Shown: piece after piece, positions 10,234 to 19,335 of the stretch
Layout: each line of letters opens with the position of its first letter
How positions within the stretch are numbered: position 1 is the stretch's first letter
NCBI GenBank assembly: GCA_905234245.1
Contig: CAJOGN010000032.1
Coordinates: 1-64,000, forward strand
Reading direction: 5' to 3'
From: an uncultured Lachnospiraceae bacterium
GTDB lineage: Bacteria; Bacillota; Clostridia; Lachnospirales; Lachnospiraceae
Length of the DNA: 64,000 nt
Program-made: the position numbers and the translations under genes
The notes under the pieces: model-generated
Told to the model about the DNA's origin: nothing
The model's input: the letters and a program-made list of their open reading frames with translations, nothing else
Databases searched by the model: none

Positions 10234-10300
10234 AAGCCCTACTAATAAGGTCAACTTAGCGATTTTCTCCATGAGCGAGTTGACCTTATTAGTAGGGCTT
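10234..10300 (-). repeat. Conserved-core hairpin, family 1, copy 2; likely terminator of the NlpC gene
   Basis: Minus strand aagccctactaataaggtcaact-[CGCTCATGGAGAAAATCGCTA]-agttgaccttattagtagggctt followed by T-run. Confidence 0.85.
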
Positions 10301-10313
10301 ATAATAATTGTAA

Positions 10314-11564
10314 TTAGTAGATACGTCTTACATCAGCAATGCTTCTGTAGTTAGCATTACTTACCTTGATACCATCTCTCTCGTTAGATGCGTGAACAAT
10401 CTGGCCGTCACCTACGTAGATACCTACGTGGTAGCAAACGATATCACCAGGCTGCATGTCGCCTGTTCCTACGCTGTAACCACAGTTCTGCTGACTCCAT
10501 GATGAGTGAGGTAGACTTACACCGAACTGTGCATATACACTCATTACGAATCCGGAACAGTCTGTTCCGTTAGTAAGTGATGAACCTCCATATACATATG
10601 GATTGCCGATGAACTGGCTTGCGTAAGCCGCAACAGCTGATCCACCTGCTCCACTTGGGGAAGAATATGATCTTCCTGATCCAGATGATCTGCTACTTGA
10701 GCTTGATGATGAAGACTTACTTGATGAACTCTTGCTCTGGCTAGCCTGAGCCGCCTTAAGGAACTGCTTCATCTGTGCTTCTGCTGCTGCCTGTCTCATT
10801 GCCTCTTCCTGTGCAAGTCGAGCATTTGCCTCAGCAACTGTCTCTGCCAAATTATATTTTGTAGAAAGTGTTACACCACTTCTTACAACAAATCCATCAC
10901 CGTTCTCACAAGTAACCTTAATCCAATCTGACTCCTTAATATTCTCGTCAACTACTGTAAATACTTCTCCCTGAGGGAACTTACCAATTGAGTTGGCACC
11001 ATCAGTAGGTTGGTCGAATACATCAATAGCTGCTGCACTAACTGTTGCCTGTCTCTGTGACACGCTACGGGCAAGGTCAGCATTACCAATAACAAGGAAT
11101 TCCTTCTTGATAAATCCTGTTACGTTACCAGATACAATCTTGTACCAGTCACCCTGTGTATCAATAATTGATGCTGCACAGTTGTTATATATCATACCAA
11201 CAACTTCTGAGTTCTCATCAGGAAGGGCTCTAATGTTAGCATAAGACTCAACCTGTGCAATAGCTACGTCTTCATAGCTAGCATTTGCAGTCTGAACAAG
11301 TGATGCACTATTAGCTGCAACTGTAGCTGTAGCATCATCTGCAAGAGCGTTACCCACAAGAAGTGTTACACCAGCTGTTGATGCGCCTTCGTCAACTGCC
11401 TTATCTTCGTCTGAAGAAGCTGTCGTTGTCATAGCTGTTACACCAGACAAGCCTGTTGACTTAGTTGCAGCGTTAGCAGTCATGCCTGTTGCACCTACGC
11501 TAATTGCAAGACCTGTACAAGCAACTGCTGCTATATATCTTACATGTTTTGACTCGATTATCAT
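10314..11564 (-). CDS. Secreted NlpC/P60 peptidase with SH3 domains
   Basis: Signal peptide; SH3-like ANIRALPDENSEVVGMI; catalytic GTDCSGFVMSVY and DGQIVHAS; Ser-rich linker. Confidence 0.93.
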   Translation of the reverse strand: MIIESKHVRYIAAVACTGLAISVGATGMTANAATKSTGLSGVTAMTTTASSDEDKAVDEGASTAGVTLLVGNALADDATATVAANSASLVQTANASYEDVAIAQVESYANIRALPDENSEVVGMIYNNCAASIIDTQGDWYKIVSGNVTGFIKKEFLVIGNADLARSVSQRQATVSAAAIDVFDQPTDGANSIGKFPQGEVFTVVDENIKESDWIKVTCENGDGFVVRSGVTLSTKYNLAETVAEANARLAQEEAMRQAAAEAQMKQFLKAAQASQSKSSSSKSSSSSSSSRSSGSGRSYSSPSGAGGSAVAAYASQFIGNPYVYGGSSLTNGTDCSGFVMSVYAQFGVSLPHSSWSQQNCGYSVGTGDMQPGDIVCYHVGIYVGDGQIVHASNERDGIKVSNANYRSIADVRRIY

Positions 11565-11704
11565 GTCTATATACCTCCTAAGAATGTATGTAATAATTAC
11601 ACCTTCTTACAAATTTGTTACGAATTTGTTACATTGCAATAGAAATTATAACAACGTGACTCGATTTTGTCAAATAAATGGGCTATTTTCCGTAATTTTC
11701 ATAA

Positions 11705-12622
11705 TTATTTCACATTTTCAAGGTATCTAGAAGCACTTGTTATGCAATTTGCACCATCTGAACAGGCTGTAATTACCTGGCGAAGCTGCTTGGTTCTCAC
11801 ATCTCCTGCCGCAAATACGCCTGGGATAGAGGTTACGCCGTCCTCGCCAGCCTCGATATAGCCAGCCTCGTTAGTATTAGGAAGGCCAGCAAGTCCCTCT
11901 GTATTAGGAAGGATTCCAACTGCCATAAATACGCCGTTGACGTTTATTTCAGACTTCTCACCTGTCTTCTTATTAAGAATTGCAACCTTCTCAACCATGC
12001 CGTCTCCAAGAACCTCTTCAACAACGCTATCGAGAACAAGCTCAATATTCTCTGTTGCTCTAACCTGGTTCTCTAGGACCTTGGCTCCTCTGAAGGCATC
12101 CCTTCTATGAATAAGGTATACCTTGTTACTTGTTCTCGCTAAGAATAGGGCATCCTCAAGGGCAACATCGCCACCGCCTACAACGGCAACATCCTTATTC
12201 CTAAAAAATGCTCCATCACAAGTCGCGCAATATGACACACCCATGCCTGCATGCTCAGACTCACCTGGCACACCTAAAGTTCTATGTCTTGCACCTGTTG
12301 CGATGATGACAGTCTTAGCCTCGATGTCATCCTTATTAGTATGAAGTACCTTCACATCACCCTTGTCCTCAATCTCAGTGATGTTAGATACAAGGAACTC
12401 AACCTCCTGCTCTGTGGCATGGGCCTTGAACTTGTCAGCAAGCTCCATACCAGTCACCTTAGGAAGTCCAGGATAATTGTCAACCTCATATGTGCTTGTT
12501 ACCTGACCGCCGCACATAGGGCTTCTATCCACAATAAGTGTGCTAAGTCCGGCGCGTTTTCCATAAATTCCTGCGCTAAGACCTGCAGGGCCGCTACCAA
12601 TAATTACAACGTCGTATGTCAT
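11705..12622 (-). CDS. trxB: Thioredoxin reductase
   Basis: IIGSGPAGLSAGIYGKRAG, CATCDGAFFRNKDVAVVGGGD, GVFAAGDVRTK. Confidence 0.95.
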   Translation of the reverse strand: MTYDVVIIGSGPAGLSAGIYGKRAGLSTLIVDRSPMCGGQVTSTYEVDNYPGLPKVTGMELADKFKAHATEQEVEFLVSNITEIEDKGDVKVLHTNKDDIEAKTVIIATGARHRTLGVPGESEHAGMGVSYCATCDGAFFRNKDVAVVGGGDVALEDALFLARTSNKVYLIHRRDAFRGAKVLENQVRATENIELVLDSVVEEVLGDGMVEKVAILNKKTGEKSEINVNGVFMAVGILPNTEGLAGLPNTNEAGYIEAGEDGVTSIPGVFAAGDVRTKQLRQVITACSDGANCITSASRYLENVK

Positions 12623-12718
12623 AATGTCGCTCCTTTCTTTATGCCTACTTTATTTTTTCACATTTTCATATTATAATGGTTGTACAAAGGTAAATACTAC
12701 ATGAAAGGAGGGGTTACT

Positions 12719-12919
12719 ATGGATATGCCTAGTGCATCAATGATTAACTCTAATAATGGTGTTCTACAACAATTCGGTATAGCTATGCTTGACAAGCAGC
12801 TTAATGTGCAAGAAGCTCAGGCCGCTACTGAAGTTGCAATGCTTAATTCCATGCCTTCTCCTTCATTGGAGAGTCTGGTTAATCCTGCAATCGGTGGCAA
12901 TATCGATATTGGAGTATAA
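12719..12919 (+). CDS. Putative motility protein (YjfB family)
   Basis: MDMPSASMINSNNGVLQQFGIAMLDKQLNVQEAQA...; AAGGAGG RBS upstream of this ATG. Confidence 0.7.
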   Translation: MDMPSASMINSNNGVLQQFGIAMLDKQLNVQEAQAATEVAMLNSMPSPSLESLVNPAIGGNIDIGV

Positions 12920-12943
12920 CCCCAACACAGTACTTACTGATGT

Positions 12944-12976
12944 ATGTAGCATATTGTCTTCGACAATATGCTACAT
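12944..12976 (+). terminator. Bidirectional terminator-like hairpin between convergent yjfB-like and ridA genes
   Basis: atgtagcatattgtc-ttc-gacaatatgctacat then CTATTTTTC. Confidence 0.8.
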
Positions 12977-13351
12977 CTATTTTTCTACGATGGCTTCAAT
13001 CTCAAGCATTACATCCTTAGGAAGTCTTGCAACCTCCACACAGCTTCTTGCTGGGTAAGGCTCTACAAAATACTTGGCATACACTTCGTTAATTGCCGCG
13101 AAGTCATTCATTTCCTTAATAAACACAGTTGTCTTAATAACCTTGTCCATTGATGAGCCTGCTGCCTCAATTAAGTTCTTAAGGTTGGAAAATGCCTGCT
13201 CTGCCTGCGCCACTGAGCCCTCAGGAATATTTCCTGTGGCTGGGTCTACTGGAATGACGCCTGATGTGTATACAACATTTCCCATGTCAATTGCTTGTGA
13301 GTAAGGGCCGATTGCTGCTGGCGCCTTGTCTGTGCTAACTACTTGTTTCAT
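12977..13351 (-). CDS. ridA: RidA family reactive intermediate/imine deaminase
   Basis: APAAIGPYSQAI and ARSCVEVARLPKDVMLEIEAIV. Confidence 0.95.
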   Translation of the reverse strand: MKQVVSTDKAPAAIGPYSQAIDMGNVVYTSGVIPVDPATGNIPEGSVAQAEQAFSNLKNLIEAAGSSMDKVIKTTVFIKEMNDFAAINEVYAKYFVEPYPARSCVEVARLPKDVMLEIEAIVEK

Positions 13352-13427
13352 TGTTTTGTCCTCCTATTAGTTGTTAAATGTATGCTAGGAATTGCTAATA
13401 GCAATTCGTCTTAACTATTATATTAAA

Positions 13428-14267
13428 CTATGCCTTGCGAATCTTGCCGTCGTTAAGAGTAATGAGTCGCTCCTTGTATAGATGGCCGATGGCGCGCTTA
13501 AATGCGTTCTTGCTTAGGCCGGTTTCGCGCTTTATGACCTCAGGGCTGGCCTTCTCTGTAAATGGAAGCACCCCAGCGTAGCTGTCAATTAAGTCAAGAA
13601 GCATGGCCGCATCCTCATCCATCTGAATGTAGGACTTATCCCTGATGGAAATGTCCAACTTGCCATCTTCCTTCACATTAGTAACTCTGGCATCTATTAC
13701 ATCGCCAATGCGATATCGGCTAACATCTTCGTGCTTCGGTATCATTGCCGAATACATATCATCTATGGCAACATAGGTTCCGAAGTCGTGACCGAATTCA
13801 TAGATTCTACCCTGCACCTCATCCTCTGGCTGGTATGCACATTTACAAGATAGGAGATGGTAAATGCCCTTCATGCTGCCACATAACCTGTTACTCTTGT
13901 CAGCATACAGTCTGATTAGAATCTCGTCACCTTCTTCGACCCGTCCAATCATCTCCTTATATGGAAGGAACAGATCCTTCTCGAGGCCCCAGTCAAGAAA
14001 TGCACCAATCTTGGTTACTTCCTTAACTGTAAGGGGTGCGAAGCCTCCCATTGTAAGTGGAGGTGTTGTGGTGGTGGCAATGAGCCTGTCCTTGGAATCC
14101 CTGTATATAAAGACTTCGATTTCGTCACCTGTGTTGCAGCCCTCTGGCACCTGCTTTCTAGGCAGGAGAACCCGCTCTTCGTTGCCCTTGTTGCTGCTGG
14201 CAAGATAAACACCGAAATCTACTTTTTTTACTACTATTAATTTCTGAATTTCACCTAATTTAATCAT
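13428..14267 (-). CDS. S1 RNA-binding domain protein, CvfB/YitL family
   Basis: Repeated S1-like domains (TKIGAFLDWGLEKDLFLPYKEM) with C-terminal winged helix. Confidence 0.9.
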   Translation of the reverse strand: MIKLGEIQKLIVVKKVDFGVYLASSNKGNEERVLLPRKQVPEGCNTGDEIEVFIYRDSKDRLIATTTTPPLTMGGFAPLTVKEVTKIGAFLDWGLEKDLFLPYKEMIGRVEEGDEILIRLYADKSNRLCGSMKGIYHLLSCKCAYQPEDEVQGRIYEFGHDFGTYVAIDDMYSAMIPKHEDVSRYRIGDVIDARVTNVKEDGKLDISIRDKSYIQMDEDAAMLLDLIDSYAGVLPFTEKASPEVIKRETGLSKNAFKRAIGHLYKERLITLNDGKIRKA

Positions 14268-14282
14268 GTTGTTCCGTCCCTT

Positions 14283-14323
14283 GTCGTAAGGAGGGACCCA
14301 CTTGTGGGAGGATTCCTTACGAC
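14283..14323. repeat. Palindromic repeat, family 2, copy 1
   Basis: GTCGTAAGGAGGGACCCACTTGTGGGAGGATTCCTTACGAC; same core at 49765 and 52270-52360. Confidence 0.85.
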
Positions 14324-15057
14324 ACGCTGTCTAAACTATATAGCATCTCCACCACGGCGAATTGGGTTTCGTCGTTATAAAGTGCCATCTGTACACCGTC
14401 GTCAATTGGTGCAGAGCTTACGCTTATTACATCATCCTTGTATGCCACGTTCTGGTAGCTGGCTCTTATGTATGATACATCTAAATCATCGTCTAAGCAT
14501 TCAGTGGCTGCTTCGATGTATCTTGAGTTGTTCATGTGATGGTTAGTGTCGATGTGCATTTGCCGTACCTTGAACTTGTAGTCAGCTTCGGCGGTGTCTA
14601 TCTTGGACTGGAGCTCGTCACATACAGGTATCTTTCTTGATAACCATTTCCTATGAACCTCTGTCTCGCATGTGAAGTCATCAGCCATCTTCTGTGGTAC
14701 ATTAGTTGGCTTTAGCTTCTTAAGATTCATAAGGATCCACATGGAGTCGGCTTCCACTAGTCGCTCACCATCTGTTGTCTCTATTGTGAAATTACGAAAT
14801 CCCATCATGGACCTGAACTTATAAGGCCATGTCTTAATTACAATCTCCTGACCTAATACAGGGCGCTTGTTGATTCTAATCTGCCACTCTGTTATGTACC
14901 AGCCCAAGTCCTGTTCGTTAAGTGTATCTAAGTCATAATCTATCGCTATAGAGTGGAACATGGAACAGTCTGTCATATACTTCATAATAGAAGATAGGGA
15001 CATGAATCCCTGCTCCCCCACCTCGCTATATCTAACTCTTGATGTAAATTGATGCAT
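14317..15057 (-). CDS. Acyl-ACP thioesterase
   Basis: Hotdog thioesterase pattern: ..GWYITEWQIRINKRPVLGQEIVIKTWPYKFRSMMGFRNF.., DTNHHMNNSRYIE. Start at MHQFTSRVRYSEVGEQG (RBS GAGGAG). Confidence 0.88.
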   Translation of the reverse strand: MHQFTSRVRYSEVGEQGFMSLSSIMKYMTDCSMFHSIAIDYDLDTLNEQDLGWYITEWQIRINKRPVLGQEIVIKTWPYKFRSMMGFRNFTIETTDGERLVEADSMWILMNLKKLKPTNVPQKMADDFTCETEVHRKWLSRKIPVCDELQSKIDTAEADYKFKVRQMHIDTNHHMNNSRYIEAATECLDDDLDVSYIRASYQNVAYKDDVISVSSAPIDDGVQMALYNDETQFAVVEMLYSLDSVS

Positions 15058-15151
15058 TACATTACTCCTCACCTGTTTATTTACATAGTAGATTTTAACA
15101 CATTTCGCAGGAAATAACATTATTACACAATTATTTCACAAAATAAAAAAA

Positions 15152-15171
15152 GCAACCTCTGATGAGGTTGC
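15152..15171 (-). terminator. Rho-independent terminator of tRNA-Gln
   Basis: GCAACCTC-atca-GAGGTTGC followed by TTTTTTT on the minus strand. Confidence 0.9.
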
Positions 15172-15175
15172 CTAG

Positions 15176-15247
15176 CTGGCCCACAAGGATTCGAACCTTG
15201 AAATGACGGAGTCAGAGTCCGTTGCCTTACCATTTGGCGATGGGCCA
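15176..15247 (-). tRNA. tRNA-Gln (anticodon CTG)
   Basis: Minus strand TGGCCCATCGCCAAATGGTAAGGCAACGGACTCTGACTCCGTCATTTCAAGGTTCGAATCCTTGTGGGCCAG; cloverleaf intact, CCA not encoded. Confidence 0.95.
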
Positions 15248-15267
15248 CTAATCATTTGCACTAGAAG

Positions 15268-15297
15268 ATTATACACACTTCTTAGTGCAAATGTCAA
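15268..15297 (-). promoter_or_regulatory. Consensus sigmaA promoter for tRNA-Gln
   Basis: Minus strand TTGACA-18 nt-TATAAT, just upstream of the tRNA. Confidence 0.85.
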
Positions 15298-15326
15298 CAA
15301 TTTTATTTAAGCATCTCTTCTTCGAT

Positions 15327-16535
15327 TTATACTTCCAACAACTTCTCTATAAGCTTATAGCCGTTCTCTTCGTAAATGCCTGTCTCTTTGGCGTTCTTCT
15401 CGCAGTACGTACAATGTGGTTCTTCACCCAGAGTCTTAGTGCTGTCGAAGAGCATATATGGGATTGGCTCATCAGTATGAGTTCTTATCTTAATTGGTGT
15501 TGGGTGGTCTGGCATGATTAGCATGCGGATATCTTCACCTGCAGCTGTTACACCCTCATAAACTCTCTTGATGATTCGTGAATCAAGATTCTCTATGGCC
15601 TTAATCTTGCGCTCTACACTGCCCTGGTGGCCCATCTCGTCTGGAGCCTCTACATGAACATATACAAACTCTATGTTGTGGTTGATTAACGCATCAACCG
15701 CAGCATCTGCCTTTCCTTCATAGTTGGTGTTAAGTCCACCATTAGCTCCTTCTACGCTAATTACCTTCATATCGGCACCAACAGCTATTCCCTTAAGCAG
15801 GTCAACTGCTGATATCATAGCACCGCTCTTGCCAACCTTGCCCTGGAATGAAGTAAGTGCCGGCTTAGTGCCAGCTCCCCAGAACCATAGTGAGTTAGCA
15901 GGGTTAAGACCCTTCTTCTTTCTCTCAACATTAATTGGATGATTAACTAATATGTCATAGCTTCTAATCATCATATCTCTTAGAACATCATCCTTCGGCA
16001 GCTTATCACCTACAACCTGTCCTAATACATCGTGAGGCTGTACTAGTGGCATAACTGTTCCCTTATCAATTATAAGAAGATGTCTATAGCTTGTTCCCAC
16101 ATAGAATGTATATCCATCTCTCTCCAACTCAGACTTTACAGCGTCAATTAATACTGCTGCATCCTCTGTTGAGATCTCTGAAGAGCTATGGTCAATAATT
16201 GTTCTATCCTCATATCTGTCTTCATCCTCAGACAATGTAACGATATTACATCTAAGTGCCACATCAGTATTCTTCATATCAACACCAATGCTAAGTGCTT
16301 CAAGTGGGCTTCTGCCAGAATAGTACTTCTTAGGATTGTAGCCAAGCACTGACAGATTCGCTGTATCAGAGCCTGGGCTCATACCCTCTGGCACTGTGCG
16401 AACCATTCCCAGCTCTGCACTCTCACTTAATTTATCCATAAAAGGAGTGTTGGCATACTCAAGTGGAGTCTTATTATCTAACTCCTCAATTGGCCAGTCA
16501 GCCATGCCATCCCCTAGTATAACTACGTACTTCAT
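15327..16535 (-). CDS. Archaeal-type cofactor-independent phosphoglycerate mutase family (ApgM-like); possible homoserine kinase
   Basis: MKYVVILGDGMADWPIEELDNKTPLEYANTPFMD; MSPGSDTANLSVLGYNP. Confidence 0.88.
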   Translation of the reverse strand: MKYVVILGDGMADWPIEELDNKTPLEYANTPFMDKLSESAELGMVRTVPEGMSPGSDTANLSVLGYNPKKYYSGRSPLEALSIGVDMKNTDVALRCNIVTLSEDEDRYEDRTIIDHSSSEISTEDAAVLIDAVKSELERDGYTFYVGTSYRHLLIIDKGTVMPLVQPHDVLGQVVGDKLPKDDVLRDMMIRSYDILVNHPINVERKKKGLNPANSLWFWGAGTKPALTSFQGKVGKSGAMISAVDLLKGIAVGADMKVISVEGANGGLNTNYEGKADAAVDALINHNIEFVYVHVEAPDEMGHQGSVERKIKAIENLDSRIIKRVYEGVTAAGEDIRMLIMPDHPTPIKIRTHTDEPIPYMLFDSTKTLGEEPHCTYCEKNAKETGIYEENGYKLIEKLLEV

Positions 16536-16602
16536 GTGTCTCTCCTTAATCTACCTTGTTAAGTATGCAAAGCATGCTAGCTAGTAATTCCGTCTAAGTA
16601 TA

Positions 16603-17796
16603 CTACCTTACTCGTATCATCTTAACGATATCTAATGCTGCAGCCTTGCTATCATAGTCAGCTTCTGTCATTACATCTGTAACGAATCCAACCTCTCCAT
16701 CTACAATGCCCTCAACAAATTCCACCTTGCCAAACGCACCCTCAACATCACTCTTAGACGACTTAGTTCTTACGAAGTACGCACTCTCAACAACAGATGC
16801 ATCTGCAAGAACCTTTTTTTCTGGTTTCCACTCTAGGAATATATTCTCATCCTTGTGACGAGCCATCTCTACAATATCACCAACAACTGCTGATGCTGTT
16901 GGAAGTGAGCCGGCACCTGAACCGTAGAACATTCCGTCCCCTAGCATATTACCATGTACGAATATTGCGTTGAATACATCATTTACAGCGAATAATGGAT
17001 GCTCTGGTGCAAGCAAATATGGTGCAACTCTTGCAACATAAGTATCTCCTGTAGCTTTTGATGTAGCAAGCAGCTTAATATTTCTTCCAATTGCCTTAGC
17101 ATACTTAATATCATTAGAAGATATATTGCTGATACCCTCTGTTGGGATGTCAGTATATTCAACCTGCTGACCGCAGATAAGTGATGTAAGAATAGCAATC
17201 TTACGCTGTGCGTCGTGTCCTTCAATATCAGCAGTTGGATCCTTCTCAGCATATCCAAGCTCTTGAGCCTCCTTAAGCACATCCTCGAACTCGCTTCCAT
17301 CCTCTGTCATCTTAGTCATGATGTAGTTAGTTGTACCATTTACAATACCAGAGATTTCCTCAATCACATCACCAGTTAAGCACTCTAGAATTGGACGAAT
17401 AATTGGGATTCCGCCACCAACAGAAGCCTCGAATAAGAAGTTAACATTGTTGTCTCTTGCAGTCTTAATCAGGTCGGCGCCCTTGTCAGCCACAAGCGCT
17501 TTGTTACTTGTAGTTACATGCTTGCCATGCTCTAGCATTGCCTTAACAAATGTGTAAGCTGGCTCAACACCACCCATTGTCTCAACTACAATATCAACGC
17601 TAGGGTCGTTAGCAATAATGTTGTAGTCATCAACAACTAACTTCTCCCATGGCTCTCCAGGGAATTGTCTTCTGTCTAATACATACGCTACCTCTATCTT
17701 CTCTCCAACTCTCTTAGCGATTACATCCTCGTTAGTTGTAAGAACCTTATATACTCCTGAACCTATAGTTCCAAATCCCATTATTGCTACTTTCAT
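16603..17796 (-). CDS. hom: Homoserine dehydrogenase
   Basis: MKVAIMGFGTIGSGVYKVL; GIVNGTTNYIMTKM; AQELGYAEKDPTADIEGHDAQRKIAIL. Confidence 0.96.
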   Translation of the reverse strand: MKVAIMGFGTIGSGVYKVLTTNEDVIAKRVGEKIEVAYVLDRRQFPGEPWEKLVVDDYNIIANDPSVDIVVETMGGVEPAYTFVKAMLEHGKHVTTSNKALVADKGADLIKTARDNNVNFLFEASVGGGIPIIRPILECLTGDVIEEISGIVNGTTNYIMTKMTEDGSEFEDVLKEAQELGYAEKDPTADIEGHDAQRKIAILTSLICGQQVEYTDIPTEGISNISSNDIKYAKAIGRNIKLLATSKATGDTYVARVAPYLLAPEHPLFAVNDVFNAIFVHGNMLGDGMFYGSGAGSLPTASAVVGDIVEMARHKDENIFLEWKPEKKVLADASVVESAYFVRTKSSKSDVEGAFGKVEFVEGIVDGEVGFVTDVMTEADYDSKAAALDIVKMIRVR

Positions 17797-17828
17797 TTTC
17801 TACTCCTTTTTACTTTCCTTATTTTTAT

Positions 17829-18830
17829 TTATGCTCCATATACTTTCTTCAAGAATTCTAATACCATCTTCTCATATCCCTCTGGGTCAGAGTCAATTGA
17901 CAGTCCATGTGCTGCCCCAGGGAATTCATGATACTCACTATATCCTGAGTAGGCCTCATTCATTCTCTGACTATTAACTGGCAAGATAAAATCATCTGCT
18001 CCACCATGGGCAAAACAAATTGGCACCTTGCCGCTGCCCATATGTTCAATTGGTGCAATCTTCATATAGTTATATCCGAATAGTATTCGAGATATTACAC
18101 CTCCAAGACTTCCTAAGAAGCTAGGTAAATGGAACTTAACAGCCATTCCTTCCTTAACAACATTTTCAAGGTCGGCGTAGCCGCAGTCAGCCACAATAAA
18201 GTCAATATCTGGCTCATATTGCAACGCCGTAATACTTAGGCCGGTTCCCATAGACTCGCCATGGCAGCCAAGTGCTATGTTCCCTCCAAATCTTCGCCTT
18301 GTATCCTTAATTACCGCCATCAAATCCTTGGACTCTTCTCTGCCAAATGTGGTGAGGGTCTTAACATTTTCACCATGACGACGGTCATCATAGATAACAC
18401 AGTTATAGCCATGCCTACGGAATATAGTAGCATATTTCATAGAGCCATGTCTATTATATGTATATCCGTGGCTAATGATTATGAATCGCTGGCCGTTGCA
18501 GTTGTCTGGTCCACCTTCAGCTCTATATTCCTCTCTCGCCTTAGGCCCCTCTGACAAATGCGTCTTAGGATTCTTGTAATCATACTCGTCTATTCTACCA
18601 TATTCATCCATATAATCATATGCTGGAAGAAACGAAGCATGAAGAACATAACCTTCATCTGTAGTGATGGTATAAACTGAGGAAGGATTCATATCACATT
18701 TCTTAACCTCATTGTTCCACGCATCCTCCATTGACGTCTTCTTAGGATGGGTTGTTACGGCTGCCGTATACACGCCAAAGCCTAAGATAAATATAACTAT
18801 TGCCCCACAAATTATTAACGCTATCCACAT
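17829..18830 (-). CDS. Alpha/beta hydrolase
   Basis: IISHGYTYNRHGSMKYA, GCHGESMGTGLS nucleophile elbow, C-terminal AAHGLS His. Confidence 0.88.
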   Translation of the reverse strand: MWIALIICGAIVIFILGFGVYTAAVTTHPKKTSMEDAWNNEVKKCDMNPSSVYTITTDEGYVLHASFLPAYDYMDEYGRIDEYDYKNPKTHLSEGPKAREEYRAEGGPDNCNGQRFIIISHGYTYNRHGSMKYATIFRRHGYNCVIYDDRRHGENVKTLTTFGREESKDLMAVIKDTRRRFGGNIALGCHGESMGTGLSITALQYEPDIDFIVADCGYADLENVVKEGMAVKFHLPSFLGSLGGVISRILFGYNYMKIAPIEHMGSGKVPICFAHGGADDFILPVNSQRMNEAYSGYSEYHEFPGAAHGLSIDSDPEGYEKMVLEFLKKVYGA

Positions 18831-18888
18831 ATCGGTCTCCTTCTTATGTAAACTTCTCCCAGAGAACTCATACTACGTAATTCTCTAA

Positions 18889-19335
18889 TTATGGCACCTT
18901 ATATATTGTATATCCTTCAACTGTATCAATCTTAAGCAGATTGTAAGCATCCAGATTCTTGTCGCTTAATATATAGTTCACACCCAGCTTAGACAAGTCG
19001 CCACGATTGACATTGATAATGACCATATCAGGCGGGTCCTTCTCTACTAACTCAAATGATGTATTATCATTTGTTACATTCATTAGAATGTGAGCATATC
19101 TATTGTAAATGTCCTTATGAGCGCCACCTTCATCAATCTTCTCCCACAACTCAAGGTTAGGGTAGGTGTTGGTTGAATTAATTGTTCTAGCCCCCACCAT
19201 AATTGGCACGTTGTTAATGACATAATTATCACTTACCACCATCCATATTGCATTGTGATTAGTGTAGCTAATATTTCCTATAGCATTAACCGACTGCCCT
19301 GGCATCCCTCTGTAATGGATTAACGCTAAGTCCAC
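18889..19335 (-). pseudogene. C-terminal fragment of a frameshifted GT-C-like polytopic membrane protein
   Basis: Matches the C-terminus of the intact homologue at 43706-45835 (NTYPN.ELW.K.D..G.H...YNRYAH..; LGVNYILS.K...). Confidence 0.8.

Noticed and set aside
10650-10740. Ser-rich tract in the NlpC/P60 protein as a possible phase-variable repeat
   Set aside because: Codons are mixed rather than a pure short tandem repeat; ordinary flexible linker.
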